A stretch of DNA of 10,005 nt from NCBI GenBank assembly GCA_900088475.1, contig FLMG01004657.1, positions 1-10,005 of the forward strand. The letters run 5' to 3'. Each line of letters begins with the position of its first letter. Within the stretch, counting starts at the first letter, position 1. The notes under the pieces were generated by a model that was given only the letters and a program-made list of their open reading frames with translations, was not told where the DNA came from and did no database searches. This DNA is from Hyphochytrium catenoides (lineage: Eukaryota > Sar > Hyphochytriomycetes > Hyphochytriales > Hyphochytriaceae). The position numbers were made by a program, and so were the translations under genes. Positions 1 through 8,449 of the stretch are shown here, in pieces.

Positions 1-79
1 AGTGTGTCGTGCTGCTCCAGCATCCCCATATACCGACAGTCAACGTAGATCCCAAATCGTTTACGCTGCAGCCAGAAGA

Positions 80-560
80 GTGCATGATGTATGGAGCTTT
101 GACATTTAACTTATGCCAGAGAGTGGTGACGGGCATATTTTCTCCTCTTCTTAAACGAGTAGAGCTTATAGCTTATTTGCGGGAGGAGGAGGCTTTCCCT
201 CAACAAACCGCTGACCACAAGCATTAGATAGACGTAATCTGAGTCAGGAGACCCAAGTTCATTGTCACCAACGGCGCAAAGTTCTTTTGTTGGACAAAAG
301 ATAAGGAGCTCCTCGAGTAGCGAGGTGCCCGTAGGATGGAGACACAAGGTATCACCAAAAAAAGGGGCTGCCGCCACGGTGGAGCGAGTAATTCGCAACT
401 GTAACACATGATACGTAAATATGTTGATGAGGGCCAACAGATCTGGCATGATGAGACACTAGAGCACCATTTAGCCGCCTACCACCGGTCGTCCGCTGAC
501 TCCGTCAACAAGCGCCTTCCCGTACTACGACCTCTACATAGGGGAAGAGAGGCTAGTAGT
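80..560 (+). pseudogene. Decayed LTR-retrotransposon integrase core fragment
   Basis: This stretch reads as a broken retroelement integrase core (rve, RNase H fold), most like Ty3/gypsy. At 80-106 one frame gives VHDVWSFDI, matching the segment with the first catalytic aspartate, followed at once by a stop at 107. At 255-275 another frame gives FIVTNGAKF, the usual TDNG motif with the second catalytic aspartate missing. At about 368-390 ATVERVIR sits in a shifted frame and would carry the catalytic glutamate. From 408 the frame of 255 resumes with MIRKYVDEGQQIW and LEHHLAAYHRSS, typical of the integrase end. At about 517-546 a further shift gives YYDLYIGE. In-frame stops lie at 318 and 402, and a run of seven A then four G near 357-367 is a likely slippage site. 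The element is clearly dead. No LTR, reverse transcriptase or gag is visible, and the rest would lie left of the window. Family placement is by eye. Confidence 0.62.
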
Positions 561-984
561 GGGTGCAGTGTGATATATTACTACCTACGAAAAGGAGGAC
601 ACCCCATCGCACTAATGTCAGGTCGACGGAGTACTATATCACGTCTTTCAGAGGCATGATTTTCGACAGAGCCTGATAAGGTCTCCAGCGCCCAGGCCCG
701 GACGGGCGGCGCACTATAACGCTTCATACCGACGGCAACCACCTCTGGCATGGCAGCAGAGACGATGAAAACTGGGCTACCTTTTTTTGCGGGCCCGCCG
801 GTCACGTCCTCTGTCCACTCCGGCTTCGGCTTTGGCGCCGTTTTGTCCTCCAAGGAGGATACACTAAGTTGGAGGTTTATACCACCTCCAAAAGCTAGCT
901 CTGAACGGAAGATCTTTTCAGTCCATAACAAAGACTTTGAATGGGGGAACATCACCACGACAGACTGCTGGCCGTTGAACTCGG
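561..984. other. Gene-free tail of the retroelement remnant
   Basis: All three forward frames are interrupted. The frame ending at 659 may be the degraded integrase C-terminus. An open stretch at 750-992 contains GFGFGAVLS, loosely like the start of a retroelement RNase H domain. That domain precedes the integrase in Ty3/gypsy elements, so the order would be wrong. No LTR ends, primer-binding site or target duplication can be seen. Confidence 0.35.
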
Positions 985-1342
985 TTGTCTGAGGAGGAAC
1001 GCCAAATCGAAGATGTCAAGAAATTACTTACTCCTATTCCCTGTGATAGAACTGTAGGAAATTTTCCTTCACATCCAGATGCCGACTCCTCCTGGACATA
1101 TCAATCAATTAAAGCCTCAGTAGTCGTAGTCGCCTATCATGGAGTCTGCATCAAGGTCTTTGTCTGGAAACCAATCTTCCCTTGAACTTCATCAAATTAA
1201 ACCACAAAGGATGGAGCTTATTGCGGTTGAGAGTGATGGTCCAAGTACATTTATTGGAAATGTAGATAGCGAAATTCCCGAACGTCCCCTGCTAAATTGG
1301 GAAGATGCCCAAGAGCTGGGTTTTCTTTTTCCTAACAACTAA
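979..1342 (+). other. Possible fragmentary coding sequence in two frames
   Basis: Two overlapping forward frames read more like protein than their surroundings. The first (979-1185) contains SEEERQIEDVKKLLTPIPCD and ends at a TGA. The second (1139-1342) contains EIPERPLLNWEDAQELG and ends at a TAA. A single frameshift or a short intron between about 1139 and 1185 would join them. The base composition is more AT-rich than the retroelement remnant to the left. I do not recognise a family. It could be a decayed gene, a terminal part of a gene with upstream exons, or chance. No clear start codon context or splice sites settle the question. Confidence 0.2.
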
Positions 1343-1802
1343 CGCAAGTGATGGATGCTTCAGGAATGTTTGTCTAGTTCGTACCTTGCTTTATGAGTGA
1401 CCTGAAGAAGAACCGTCTGCATGCCACTTGGAAAGTAAAACTGGTGCTCTGGATTCTAGGCTACTCAAACGTTAATCAAAGAATCAACATGCATGGAAAA
1501 GAGTTCCACAGAAGGTATTCCGCTGTTAAAATCACACAAGCATCATCAGCTTAATCAACCTTCCTCCTATTTCTTAAACGTTCGCCGGCGCGGGACTGTT
1601 CGCTGGTCAGAATCCCTGTTCTTCCGTCTTCAGTGCTGCTTCTCTGCTTCTCAACAGCTTCCCAGTACGGTGACGGCTCTAGAACTACCTCTGCCCTTCT
1701 GTCTCAGTGAAGAGACGAGGGTAGCAATAAAGTGATCGGGAAAGTCAGAGAGATCTTCAGTCTTCATACAAAGCAGCGTCTCTAGCTTTGGCTTGGATTT
1801 GC

Positions 1803-1849
1803 CTAACTCTATTAGTCTAACATTGGACATGCACGACTGGAGTTAGACT
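1803..1849. repeat. Overlapping inverted repeats, competing stems
   Basis: CTAACTC at 1803-1809 pairs perfectly with GAGTTAG at 1840-1846. AGTCTAAC at 1814-1821 pairs perfectly with GTTAGACT at 1842-1849. Both left arms compete for nearly the same right arm, so two alternative hairpins are possible. The site lies about 150 bp upstream of the ATG at 1999. Function is unknown. Confidence 0.35.
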
Positions 1850-1971
1850 GGCAACGTTTGACTACTGGTGCTTGTGCCCAGAAGCGAGTAAGAACCGGCA
1901 CACTCTCATTTACTGCTTAAGGGCCGATATCAGACGAAAGTCCTTAACCTCCAAGAGCTAATTGTGGAGTC

Positions 1972-1987
1972 TCTCATTGTCTCATTG
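1972..1987 (+). repeat. Tandem 8-bp repeat in the leader
   Basis: TCTCATTG occurs twice in direct succession, ending 11 bases before the predicted start codon at 1999. It is probably within the 5' untranslated leader. It may be a slippage product or a small leader element; nothing else distinguishes it. Confidence 0.5.
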
Positions 1988-1998
1988 AAGAAGAAATC

Positions 1999-3054
1999 AT
2001 GCCGCCAGCTGCAAGCAAGACGAAAACAGCAAAGAAAGCGGCGTCGGCCAAGAGTTCCGAAGGCAAGCGACCATCTCAACGGGGTGGTGCTGCCTCCTAT
2101 AACGCGGTCAAAGAGTATGATGGAAAGAGCTACACCGGGATGCGTGTAGGTGGATCCCACATCTGGGACTATCAGCCAGGAGTCTGGAGAGAGGTTAAAG
2201 TGGCCCCTGACCGTTGGGAGATCGACTATCAGGTAAACAAGGTGCGCAAAGGCGCAGCCCCTGAAGGTTCTGGTGCCCCTGTGGGAACCGAGTATCACTG
2301 GTAGGTTTTGCTCAAAAGAAATGGTGAAGATAAGACGATGGTGATTAGGTTGATCCTGCAATTTCAAAGTCCAGCGAATTCGAGGCTATGCTTGTTGATG
2401 ATCCTCTGTTGCCCCTTTTAACTGCTCTTCTATCTGAACTCACCCTTGTCGGCTCACGCTGAGCGGAAAGCTAACGTCTTACTGACTCCTGCTTCTGACC
2501 ATTAGGTTTATTACCGCTCATCAGTTCGTGAAAAAGATCGACGCCAATACATATAGCACTAGACTGGTGGGCACAAAGTACAAGTTGGCGCATAAATGTG
2601 AGTCTGGCAATAGTTCTTGGTGGGGCGGTTAGCTGAAGAAGGCAATTCAGTGACAAATTACTGCTTCATAGTTTCTCTTACTATCAACCTCCATCGCTTA
2701 TATTCTATGTGCATAATAGGGGCTACTGCGGAGCAATTTAATTTGCCCACTGAGACCCAGCGTCGCAAGAAGCAGATTGAGCTTCTTGAAGACGCCATCA
2801 AGAGAGTTGAGGAGCTACCTCCTGTGAAAGGGGAGGAGATAATTAGCCCAAAGAAGAGAGCACGGAAGCTGGAGAAGGGCCAAGTCACCTTAGATCAGAT
2901 GTTCGGAGGAGGATCTTCGAAGAAGTCCAGGACTGAAGACACTGCGAAGGAAGGTTATGATCGAAAGCAGAGTACCACTGACGAAGAGTCATTTGGAGGA
3001 GGGGAGGAAGGCCTCAGCCAGCAGGAGAAAGCTGAAAGTGAAGTTGATGAGTAA
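1999..3054 (+). CDS. Basic, probably nuclear protein with PIP-box-like motif (three exons)
   Basis: The predicted exons are 1999-2300, 2506-2597 and 2720-3054, giving 242 residues. Both junctions split tryptophan codons (W101, W132) and restore a continuous frame. The start has A at -3 and opens a Lys/Ala/Ser-rich basic tail (residues 1-30). A globular-looking core spans about 35-135. It includes YDGKSYTGMRVGGSHIWDYQ, GSGAPVGTEYHW ending in exon 1, and ANTYSTRLVGTKYKLAHK from exon 2. The core reminds me of an uncharacterised conserved eukaryotic family, which I cannot name or verify. A charged helical stretch (QRRKKQIELLEDAIKRVEEL) follows. PKKRARK at 175-181 is a classic monopartite nuclear localisation motif. 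QVTLDQMF at 186-193 resembles a PCNA-interacting box with Met for the first aromatic residue. The tail is acidic and serine-rich. The last codons, GATGAGTAAGA, also match a splice donor, so a further exon cannot be excluded. Nuclear location and PCNA contact are inferences. Confidence 0.72.
2301..2505 (+). other. Intron 1 of the three-exon gene
   Basis: The donor GTAGGT follows TG of a Trp codon and the acceptor is ACCATTAG. Branch-point-like GCTAAC (2470) and ACTGAC (2481) precede the acceptor. The intron carries an immediate in-frame TAG (2302-2304), and its removal links EYHW to FITAHQF without a break. Length is 205 nt. Confidence 0.75.
2598..2719 (+). other. Intron 2 of the three-exon gene
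   Basis: A consensus donor, GTGAGT, follows AAA T. The acceptor ends in ATAATAG. Removal of these 122 nt rebuilds a Trp codon (T|GG), joining KLAHK to ATAEQFNL in the frame that stays open to 3054. In-frame stops inside the intron exclude read-through. Confidence 0.72.
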
Positions 3055-3285
3055 GACAATTGTATATATTTCATGGTATAGGACATTGTGTTCCCTCCGT
3101 GCCTTCCAGTTTGCGCGTTGGTATCGCCATTATATCTCCGTCTCAGAGACTCTTAAGTTTCTCTGCCAACCTCCCTGTGTCTCCCAGTCTGTGCTTCCCC
3201 TGCTTTCTATTCTATCTATAAAAAAGGAAAAGAAGCCTACTCAGTTGCGTATAGGGAATGATAGTTCAACCCGCAACAATTAGCT

Positions 3286-3338
3286 TGAAATAGCTTGGGG
3301 CGAAAATGAGTGTGTTTAAAACGTGAAAAGCTATTTCA
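3286..3338. repeat. 11-bp inverted repeat at the convergent gene ends
   Basis: TGAAATAGCTT at 3286-3296 is the exact reverse complement of AAGCTATTTCA at 3328-3338, with a 31-nt spacer. The right arm contains the TAG stop (3333-3331) of the minus-strand receptor gene, so the stop codon would be paired in its mRNA. A direct repeat TAGCTTG-AAA-TAGCTTG (3281-3297) overlaps the left arm. The site lies in the 276-bp spacer between two convergent genes and may act in 3' end formation or mRNA stability; this role is inferred. Confidence 0.6.
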
Positions 3339-6300
3339 TCTCACCACTGCTGAGAGGCCTTTTTGGGTCGCCCTGTGTATCAGGGGTTGGTTGTCCTTGG
3401 GCTTGATCGGGGACAATAGTTGTCGCCTTTTGTCGTGCGGAGAGACTCTTGTTGATTCTATCCCTGAGAAGAGCAAGCTGTAAAGCAACGTTCTCTTCTG
3501 CAGGTAATCCGGTTTCGCCATTCTGAGTGGTAGTAGGTCCACCATCACTGCTGGTGGCAGGAGACTCTGAAGACCCAGAAGCAGAAAGTCTTGTTGGCAC
3601 TGTAGTCCCGATCTTGCCATCAACGCTCTCAATAGGGCCGCTAGGGTGAGAAGTGCCGTGATGAGAACTTGGGCTTTCGTTCTGGCTCTCCCACGCCTTA
3701 GGCACCATCACCACGACTATCGTCACCGTTGATATTAGGATTGCCATTAAACAGATCAGCGTTGTGGAAATAGTGGCTCTCAGAGACAACCGCGTCACCA
3801 CAAGTGCGATGATGCCCAGTAGAATGGCATTGTAAAGAGCGACCGAGAGGTACTTAGCCTCGGAAAAATTACTTTCAATGTGCCAGGTCTTGATAGCCAG
3901 CAGCATGCCAAGAACAATGATCAGAGCCTTCCAGACAACCAGCCCGTATATAAAGCGTTCCCCGCTTTTGCATTTCGTTCTCTGCATTATATTGCCAGCG
4001 CCAGTGATGTCATCTTCATAAATAACTGCAGTAGGATGGTCCATGAGCCGCCACACGACAAGTAACAGGACATCAACGAGGATCATGCTGAAAACCTCAA
4101 AAGCGACCTGCCGGTTAGTCACCGTAATTCTTTTCAGGGCAGCTTTGTTGAAGATCATGTGCACACGCTTCAGCTTCATCAACAGGGGGGCAAACATCAC
4201 CGTGGAGCTGATGCTCATCAGCCACACTCGTGCTTGGCAGGTGATGGCCGTGTTCGGTCCCACTCCAGATATTGTGGTCAAGTTCAACATTGCTCCACCA
4301 AGGATAAAGAGGTAGGTGAAGCTCAGTTGCGATGTCTTCAGAGAACGCTTGTGTCTGTGCCGGTAGGCCCAAAAGAGAACTCCCATACAAAGAGAGAAGC
4401 CGCTAAGGGCCAAGCTTATAATGATGACACCAAAGGGCGAACCCGAGAGGACATACTCACAATCAATAGGGAAGGGTGGGGGAAGCTCTTCGCCTCCGAT
4501 GCAATGCTTCCATTCTTCCCCTTTTGTCCATCTATACTCCACCAGCATGGTCTGGGTCGCTTGCTTACATTCCCCAACGCTAATGCTCATATCATCTTTC
4601 CTGGTACAGCGATGCTCCGGGTCTAACGTGGACAGCCCATCACATCGGATCTCTTTCGAGATATTGATGACCATCTCCCTTGCATCGTAGGGGATAGAAC
4701 TAACCCCTAACGTCTCAGAGATAACTTCTATGATCTCATCATTCGCTAGCCAAAAGGTAAAGTCTGCAGCTCGGGTCGCTGAAGCACAGCCATCTCCTTC
4801 CATAGACCTAAAATTTTTTCTCACCACCAGGTCGAGACTGTCGACGAATGGCCAGCATGAGGGCGACGCTCCGCTAATGTATTCTCTAAAGCCGCTTACG
4901 AACTTGTTCGCCCTATAGGTGCTATTTTGGGAGTTAGCGTGGCAGTCGTTGACAGCCGAGGGTTGCAGTGAATATGTGACTCCCCGGATAACGTACTTTG
5001 CGAGAGCGATATTATCAGGAAGCGCAGCAGTCCATAGTACACCAAGTGTGCCAGCCATAGCCTTAACCGAGGCTGTCACTTCATCTTCTGTCTCGACACG
5101 AATGATCGCAATTCCCGCCGCCTCAAGGCGTGCTAGCGTTTCGCTTGTTATGAGGTCACTTACGACAATATCTGTTGCTCCCTGGGCCTGCGGGTCAATA
5201 GATTGAAGCAGTTTTCTGAAGTTGGAGAGGACGACTAGGTTGTTAACATTTACAACGACGCGAATGGGAAGGTCAGGAAGGGCGTCGTCGTTAAGTGCTT
5301 GAAGTTCAGGGTTGTCCCAACTCTTGATCATTCCCGTCAGTATGAGAGATATGACTCTAGGGGACAGATTAAGCCGAAGCACATGTTTTCCTAGGTTGTA
5401 CGTCGTCCCAATAGGAATTGCGAAGAGTGGGATAGAGATGATGTCAGAAAGGGAGAAGAGCGAGCTGTCAACCACCTTCGACCTTAGCAGATTCGATGGT
5501 AGGACGACAGCGTTGAAGGTAGTATCCGTACGGAAGGCATTGAGAATATCCTCAAGTGTTGACGGGATGAAAGTCTCATTGTATGTCACTGTGACGTCAA
5601 AAGTCTGCAGCATGTAGGCATTGAAGTAGAGCTCCATCAAATAGACCAGGGAGGGTTGCATGTGCACCAGAAAAAAAGGAGCTCGGAAATGGGTCTCAAA
5701 GAAGGATGCGGCGGCCTTTTCAAATGGCTTCACCATGCTGCACTTTGATGGATCCGATAAGCAGCTGCAAGGAGCACTTCCCATTATGCCGTAGCAGCCT
5801 TCAACACACTTGACAGAAGACTGAATGCTGTCCACTAGAACATGCCTAGTGAAGGGTGAAGGCATAGCAAAACCTTCTTCCTCAGCGATCCCAACGATAT
5901 CTTCAGCGGACAGATAGTAGGTGAGAAAGTCTCCTAGTGATCTCCTGCTGATGCAGTCTTTTGTATGCGTGTCGGTCCGATAAATCACATAGGAGAGGCC
6001 CACGATAGGCCAGCCATTTCTGATATGTGATTCCTCGTCAACGGTAGCATTCCAGTTTTCTTCAAAAGTGGACTCAATGCTGAGGAACGAGAAGCCGAGG
6101 GAGTTCATTGTAAGAGCAATGGGTTTATCACCAAATGCTTTACGCTTAAGCCTGCCTGCAACCAGCCCGGTCTTCAGTATTCTGTTCAGCACTGTGAAGG
6201 ATATCGAGTAGGGCTGCGACTTTACCTGACAGTTGACGAGGCAAGAAGAGACAGTTACCATTAGTGATTCCTACAGGGGATGCATTGACCAGCAACAACT

Positions 6301-7213
6301 TCTACTAAACACACAAACCGGAAGAAGGATTAAAAGAGTATGAGGAGCTCACCATAACGCCAACTTCATCTGCGCTAGAAGCACTGAAGAAAGAGAACGG
6401 CTCTCCTCCTTTAGCGCAAGTCCTGACAGTAAAGCCATGGGTGTCAATCGTGTCTATCTCATGTGATCCTTCGCACCAGTCAGGTTGAAGACTTGGTTTC
6501 AGCCGGGACAGTAGACTTGAACTTTCTGTTCCAAACCACCTGATCAGAGCGTGTTGGACAGGATCGGCATCTGTCCTGAGAACAAGCTTGATCCGCTCGT
6601 CAGGTAGATCTAGGGCAGGGTTCAGAGCAGCTATATCTGCGTGGTCCCATCGCTTGATGTCGCCCAAGTAGATTCTTGCAAGGACGTCCGCCGAGAAGAC
6701 AATGCTGTTGACATCTTTTGAAACCTCATCATTAGTAGATTGGAGACCAGGGACGTTATAGACTGGAGCCACGCCCCAAGCTGCGAACGGCACCATCCTC
6801 GTGTCGGGAAACTTGGCAAGCGTCTCTGCCGAAAGGGGAGCATCGACTACCGCAAAGTCTGCATTGGAATCCTCGAAGAAAGTCGTGAGAGCCTGGAGAT
6901 ACGTAACTCCGGTGGTGACTTTGAGAGTGACAATAGCAGAGGCTGCTGAGAAGCGCATCTGAGAAAAATGCTGATACATCGTATCGGCGCGGCGTAGGAG
7001 TCTGTCATAGAGAGAACTAGAGACACCGGATAGGGGGACCCTGGGCGGCGGCAGATCGGAATCAGCTAGACGTTGTGTACTGCCGGCAGCGGTTTTTGCT
7101 CGTGCAACAAGCAGTGGAGCAGAAGATCTTCCTTCAACTTCGACTCTCTGCGCTGACGATAGCCGTACTACGAGCAGCAGGTTGGAGAGGAGAGCAGTGG
7201 CTGGAAGCTTCAT
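3331..7213 (-). CDS. Class C (GABA-B-like) GPCR with tandem PstS-like ectodomains
   Basis: Two exons (7213-6353 and 6270-3331) give 1266 residues. Residues 1-21 form a signal peptide. PstS-like domain 1 (about 60-430) shows DFAVVDAPLS (D119 onward), VAPVYNVPGL, ARIYLGDIKRWD and LNPALDLPDERIKLVLRTD. A segment with five Cys (about 442-467) leads to PstS-like domain 2 (about 468-815), with SPRVISLILTGMIKSWDNPE, LPDLPIRVVV and CWPFVDSLDLVV. A linker with five Cys precedes seven helices (about 898-1145). These carry class C, GABA-B-type hallmarks: CQARVWLMS at TM3, C965 and C1054 for the TM3-loop 2 disulfide, FSEAK at 1089-1093, and VPK ending at 1145. The cytoplasmic tail is Ser/Thr/Pro-rich with one short amphipathic stretch. 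Several Asn-X-Ser/Thr sites lie in the ectodomain. It should be a plasma-membrane sensor acting through G proteins. The ligand is unknown. The start at 7213 has A at -3, and a pyrimidine-rich acceptor-like site (CCCTTTCTCTAG, ending 7276) could receive a spliced leader. Confidence 0.88.
6271..6352 (-). other. Phase-0 intron of the receptor gene
   Basis: On the minus strand the donor GTGAGC follows ATG (residue 287) and the acceptor CCCCTGTAG precedes GAA TCA CTA ATG. The intron is 82 nt and contains in-frame stops. Removing it links DEVGVM to ESLMVTV in one frame, joining the two halves of PstS-like domain 1. Without splicing, neither open frame holds a complete domain 1. Confidence 0.85.
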
Positions 7214-8369
7214 CGTTTGTGAAAGGGGTAATGGCGGTGGAAATCTGAGTGATCAGTCTGTTTCCTTACTGACTGCTAGAGAAAGGGAATTCTTTCCGAT
7301 GCTGGATGATGACTGTGAACAGCGGCAACAACAAGCAACCTCTGAAGTGACAACCGAGAAAAGTTCTTCGATAAGTGACTTTCAGGGTTGACGCTGTGTG
7401 CATGACGGGGCAAGAGGACTTAATATATGACGGGACAGTTTTGAAGGGGAAGAGGATAGGGAGCGCTTCCTGCGCTATTTACGTAACAGTTAGTGAAGGA
7501 TGCTCATCTGGCTATCTATATTTGGCAACAGGTTCTGTCGTGAGGATGTAGATAGAAGTAAGATATGGACACAAAGTCACATTGATGAAGCTGGCTATTC
7601 TAGAACCATAGGAAGGAGGAGGACGGGAGGGATTTGCCGCACGTCGGTCATGATGGTGCTGAAGGAGGGACACACTGTGGACGTTGTCTTTATTTCAAGT
7701 AGCAAGAAAAGCCAGCAGGTACTAACTTCATTGTTTTAGGCCCCGTCTCGCGTGGCCATAGTTCGAAGAGAATCTGTTTAGCGTCACCGAGAAGAGGCTC
7801 TGCTGATGATGTCCGCTCATCACCACACTTAGATTTACGTGGTGTGCAAACCTCAGAAGGCCGCGCGAAACCCAATGGCCCAATGTACGACGAAAGGTGC
7901 TGCACGAGAAAGAGCACAACTCAATAGATTAATAACCCATCAGCAGACGCATTCACTCTTGACTACCCTATCTAGAGTCTTCCTATCACAACCTGTAACG
8001 ACTGACGTGAAACAGGAAGTCTCCTCCTTTTCCGCCAAGGGCCCTACTATTATCGCAGTAGTCCGAGAGTTCCTCCTAGAGATATTATTGTTGGCTGTTA
8101 GTTCTACTAGATCGAATCGCTAGTGTCTCGTCGTGTTCAAGGTGTGGTTGACTACGTAGCTGTTTGTCCTCGGTGACGTCTCTCAGCATCCCTGGTCGCT
8201 GCCATTATTAGTTCTTTGGTATGAGTAGCTCCCAAAAGTAGCTTCTCGCCCCCAGAAAAATGAATTATAACATGAGTTAGGGATGGAGAGGAGCACTATA
8301 TCGGGGTTGTTCTCCAGAGAGTCATGAGGGTGAGTTGGAGACGTATGCTGTTATGCAGTAGTACCGTAA

Positions 8370-8391
8370 GCCGCACATTTAGGCATGCGGC
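8370..8391. repeat. Small GC-rich hairpin
   Basis: GCCGCA (8370-8375) pairs with TGCGGC (8386-8391) around a 10-nt loop. The stem is only six pairs, so it could be chance. It lies about 60 bases from the stronger hairpin at 8450. Confidence 0.3.
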
Positions 8392-8449
8392 CTCAGTATA
8401 ACTTGCTGTTGGTTCATTTCCTTCTTCCGTCAGACTAATAAGTGACGAC

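Larger units (their letters stand above)
1343..1998. other. Intergenic region upstream of the three-exon gene
   Basis: I see no supportable gene here. An 80-codon open frame at 1493-1737 has no recognisable motif. The region holds the inverted repeats at 1803-1849 and the 8-bp tandem at 1972-1987. It presumably includes the promoter and leader of the gene starting at 1999, but no TATA box or other core element is convincing. Confidence 0.4.

Noticed and set aside
750-992. GFGFGAVLS as a retroelement RNase H domain
   Set aside because: Only a few residues match, the expected catalytic aspartate just before it is not seen, and its place after the integrase is wrong for a Ty3/gypsy element.
1930-2367. 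A 145-codon minus-strand open frame
   Set aside because: It is antisense to exon 1 of the three-exon gene and has no recognisable domain. The plus strand reads through two coherent splice junctions.
2598-2613. A 16-nt mini-intron (GTGAGTCTGGCAATAG)
   Set aside because: It has donor and acceptor dinucleotides but is too short for ordinary splicing, and the resulting frame stops within a few codons. The 122-nt intron restores a long coherent frame.
4159-4626. A 155-codon forward open frame
   Set aside because: It lies wholly antisense to the 7TM coding exon, has a low-complexity His/Gln-rich reading and no motif. It is a shadow of the receptor's codon use.
6305-6309. Alternative receptor acceptor at TTTAG (minus strand, ending 6305)
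   Set aside because: The next codon in phase is TAG, so this acceptor would end the protein at once. The acceptor ending at 6271 continues the domain.
7839-8123. A 94-codon forward open frame
   Set aside because: Its composition is unremarkable, it contains no domain signature, and neighbouring frames are equally long by chance.
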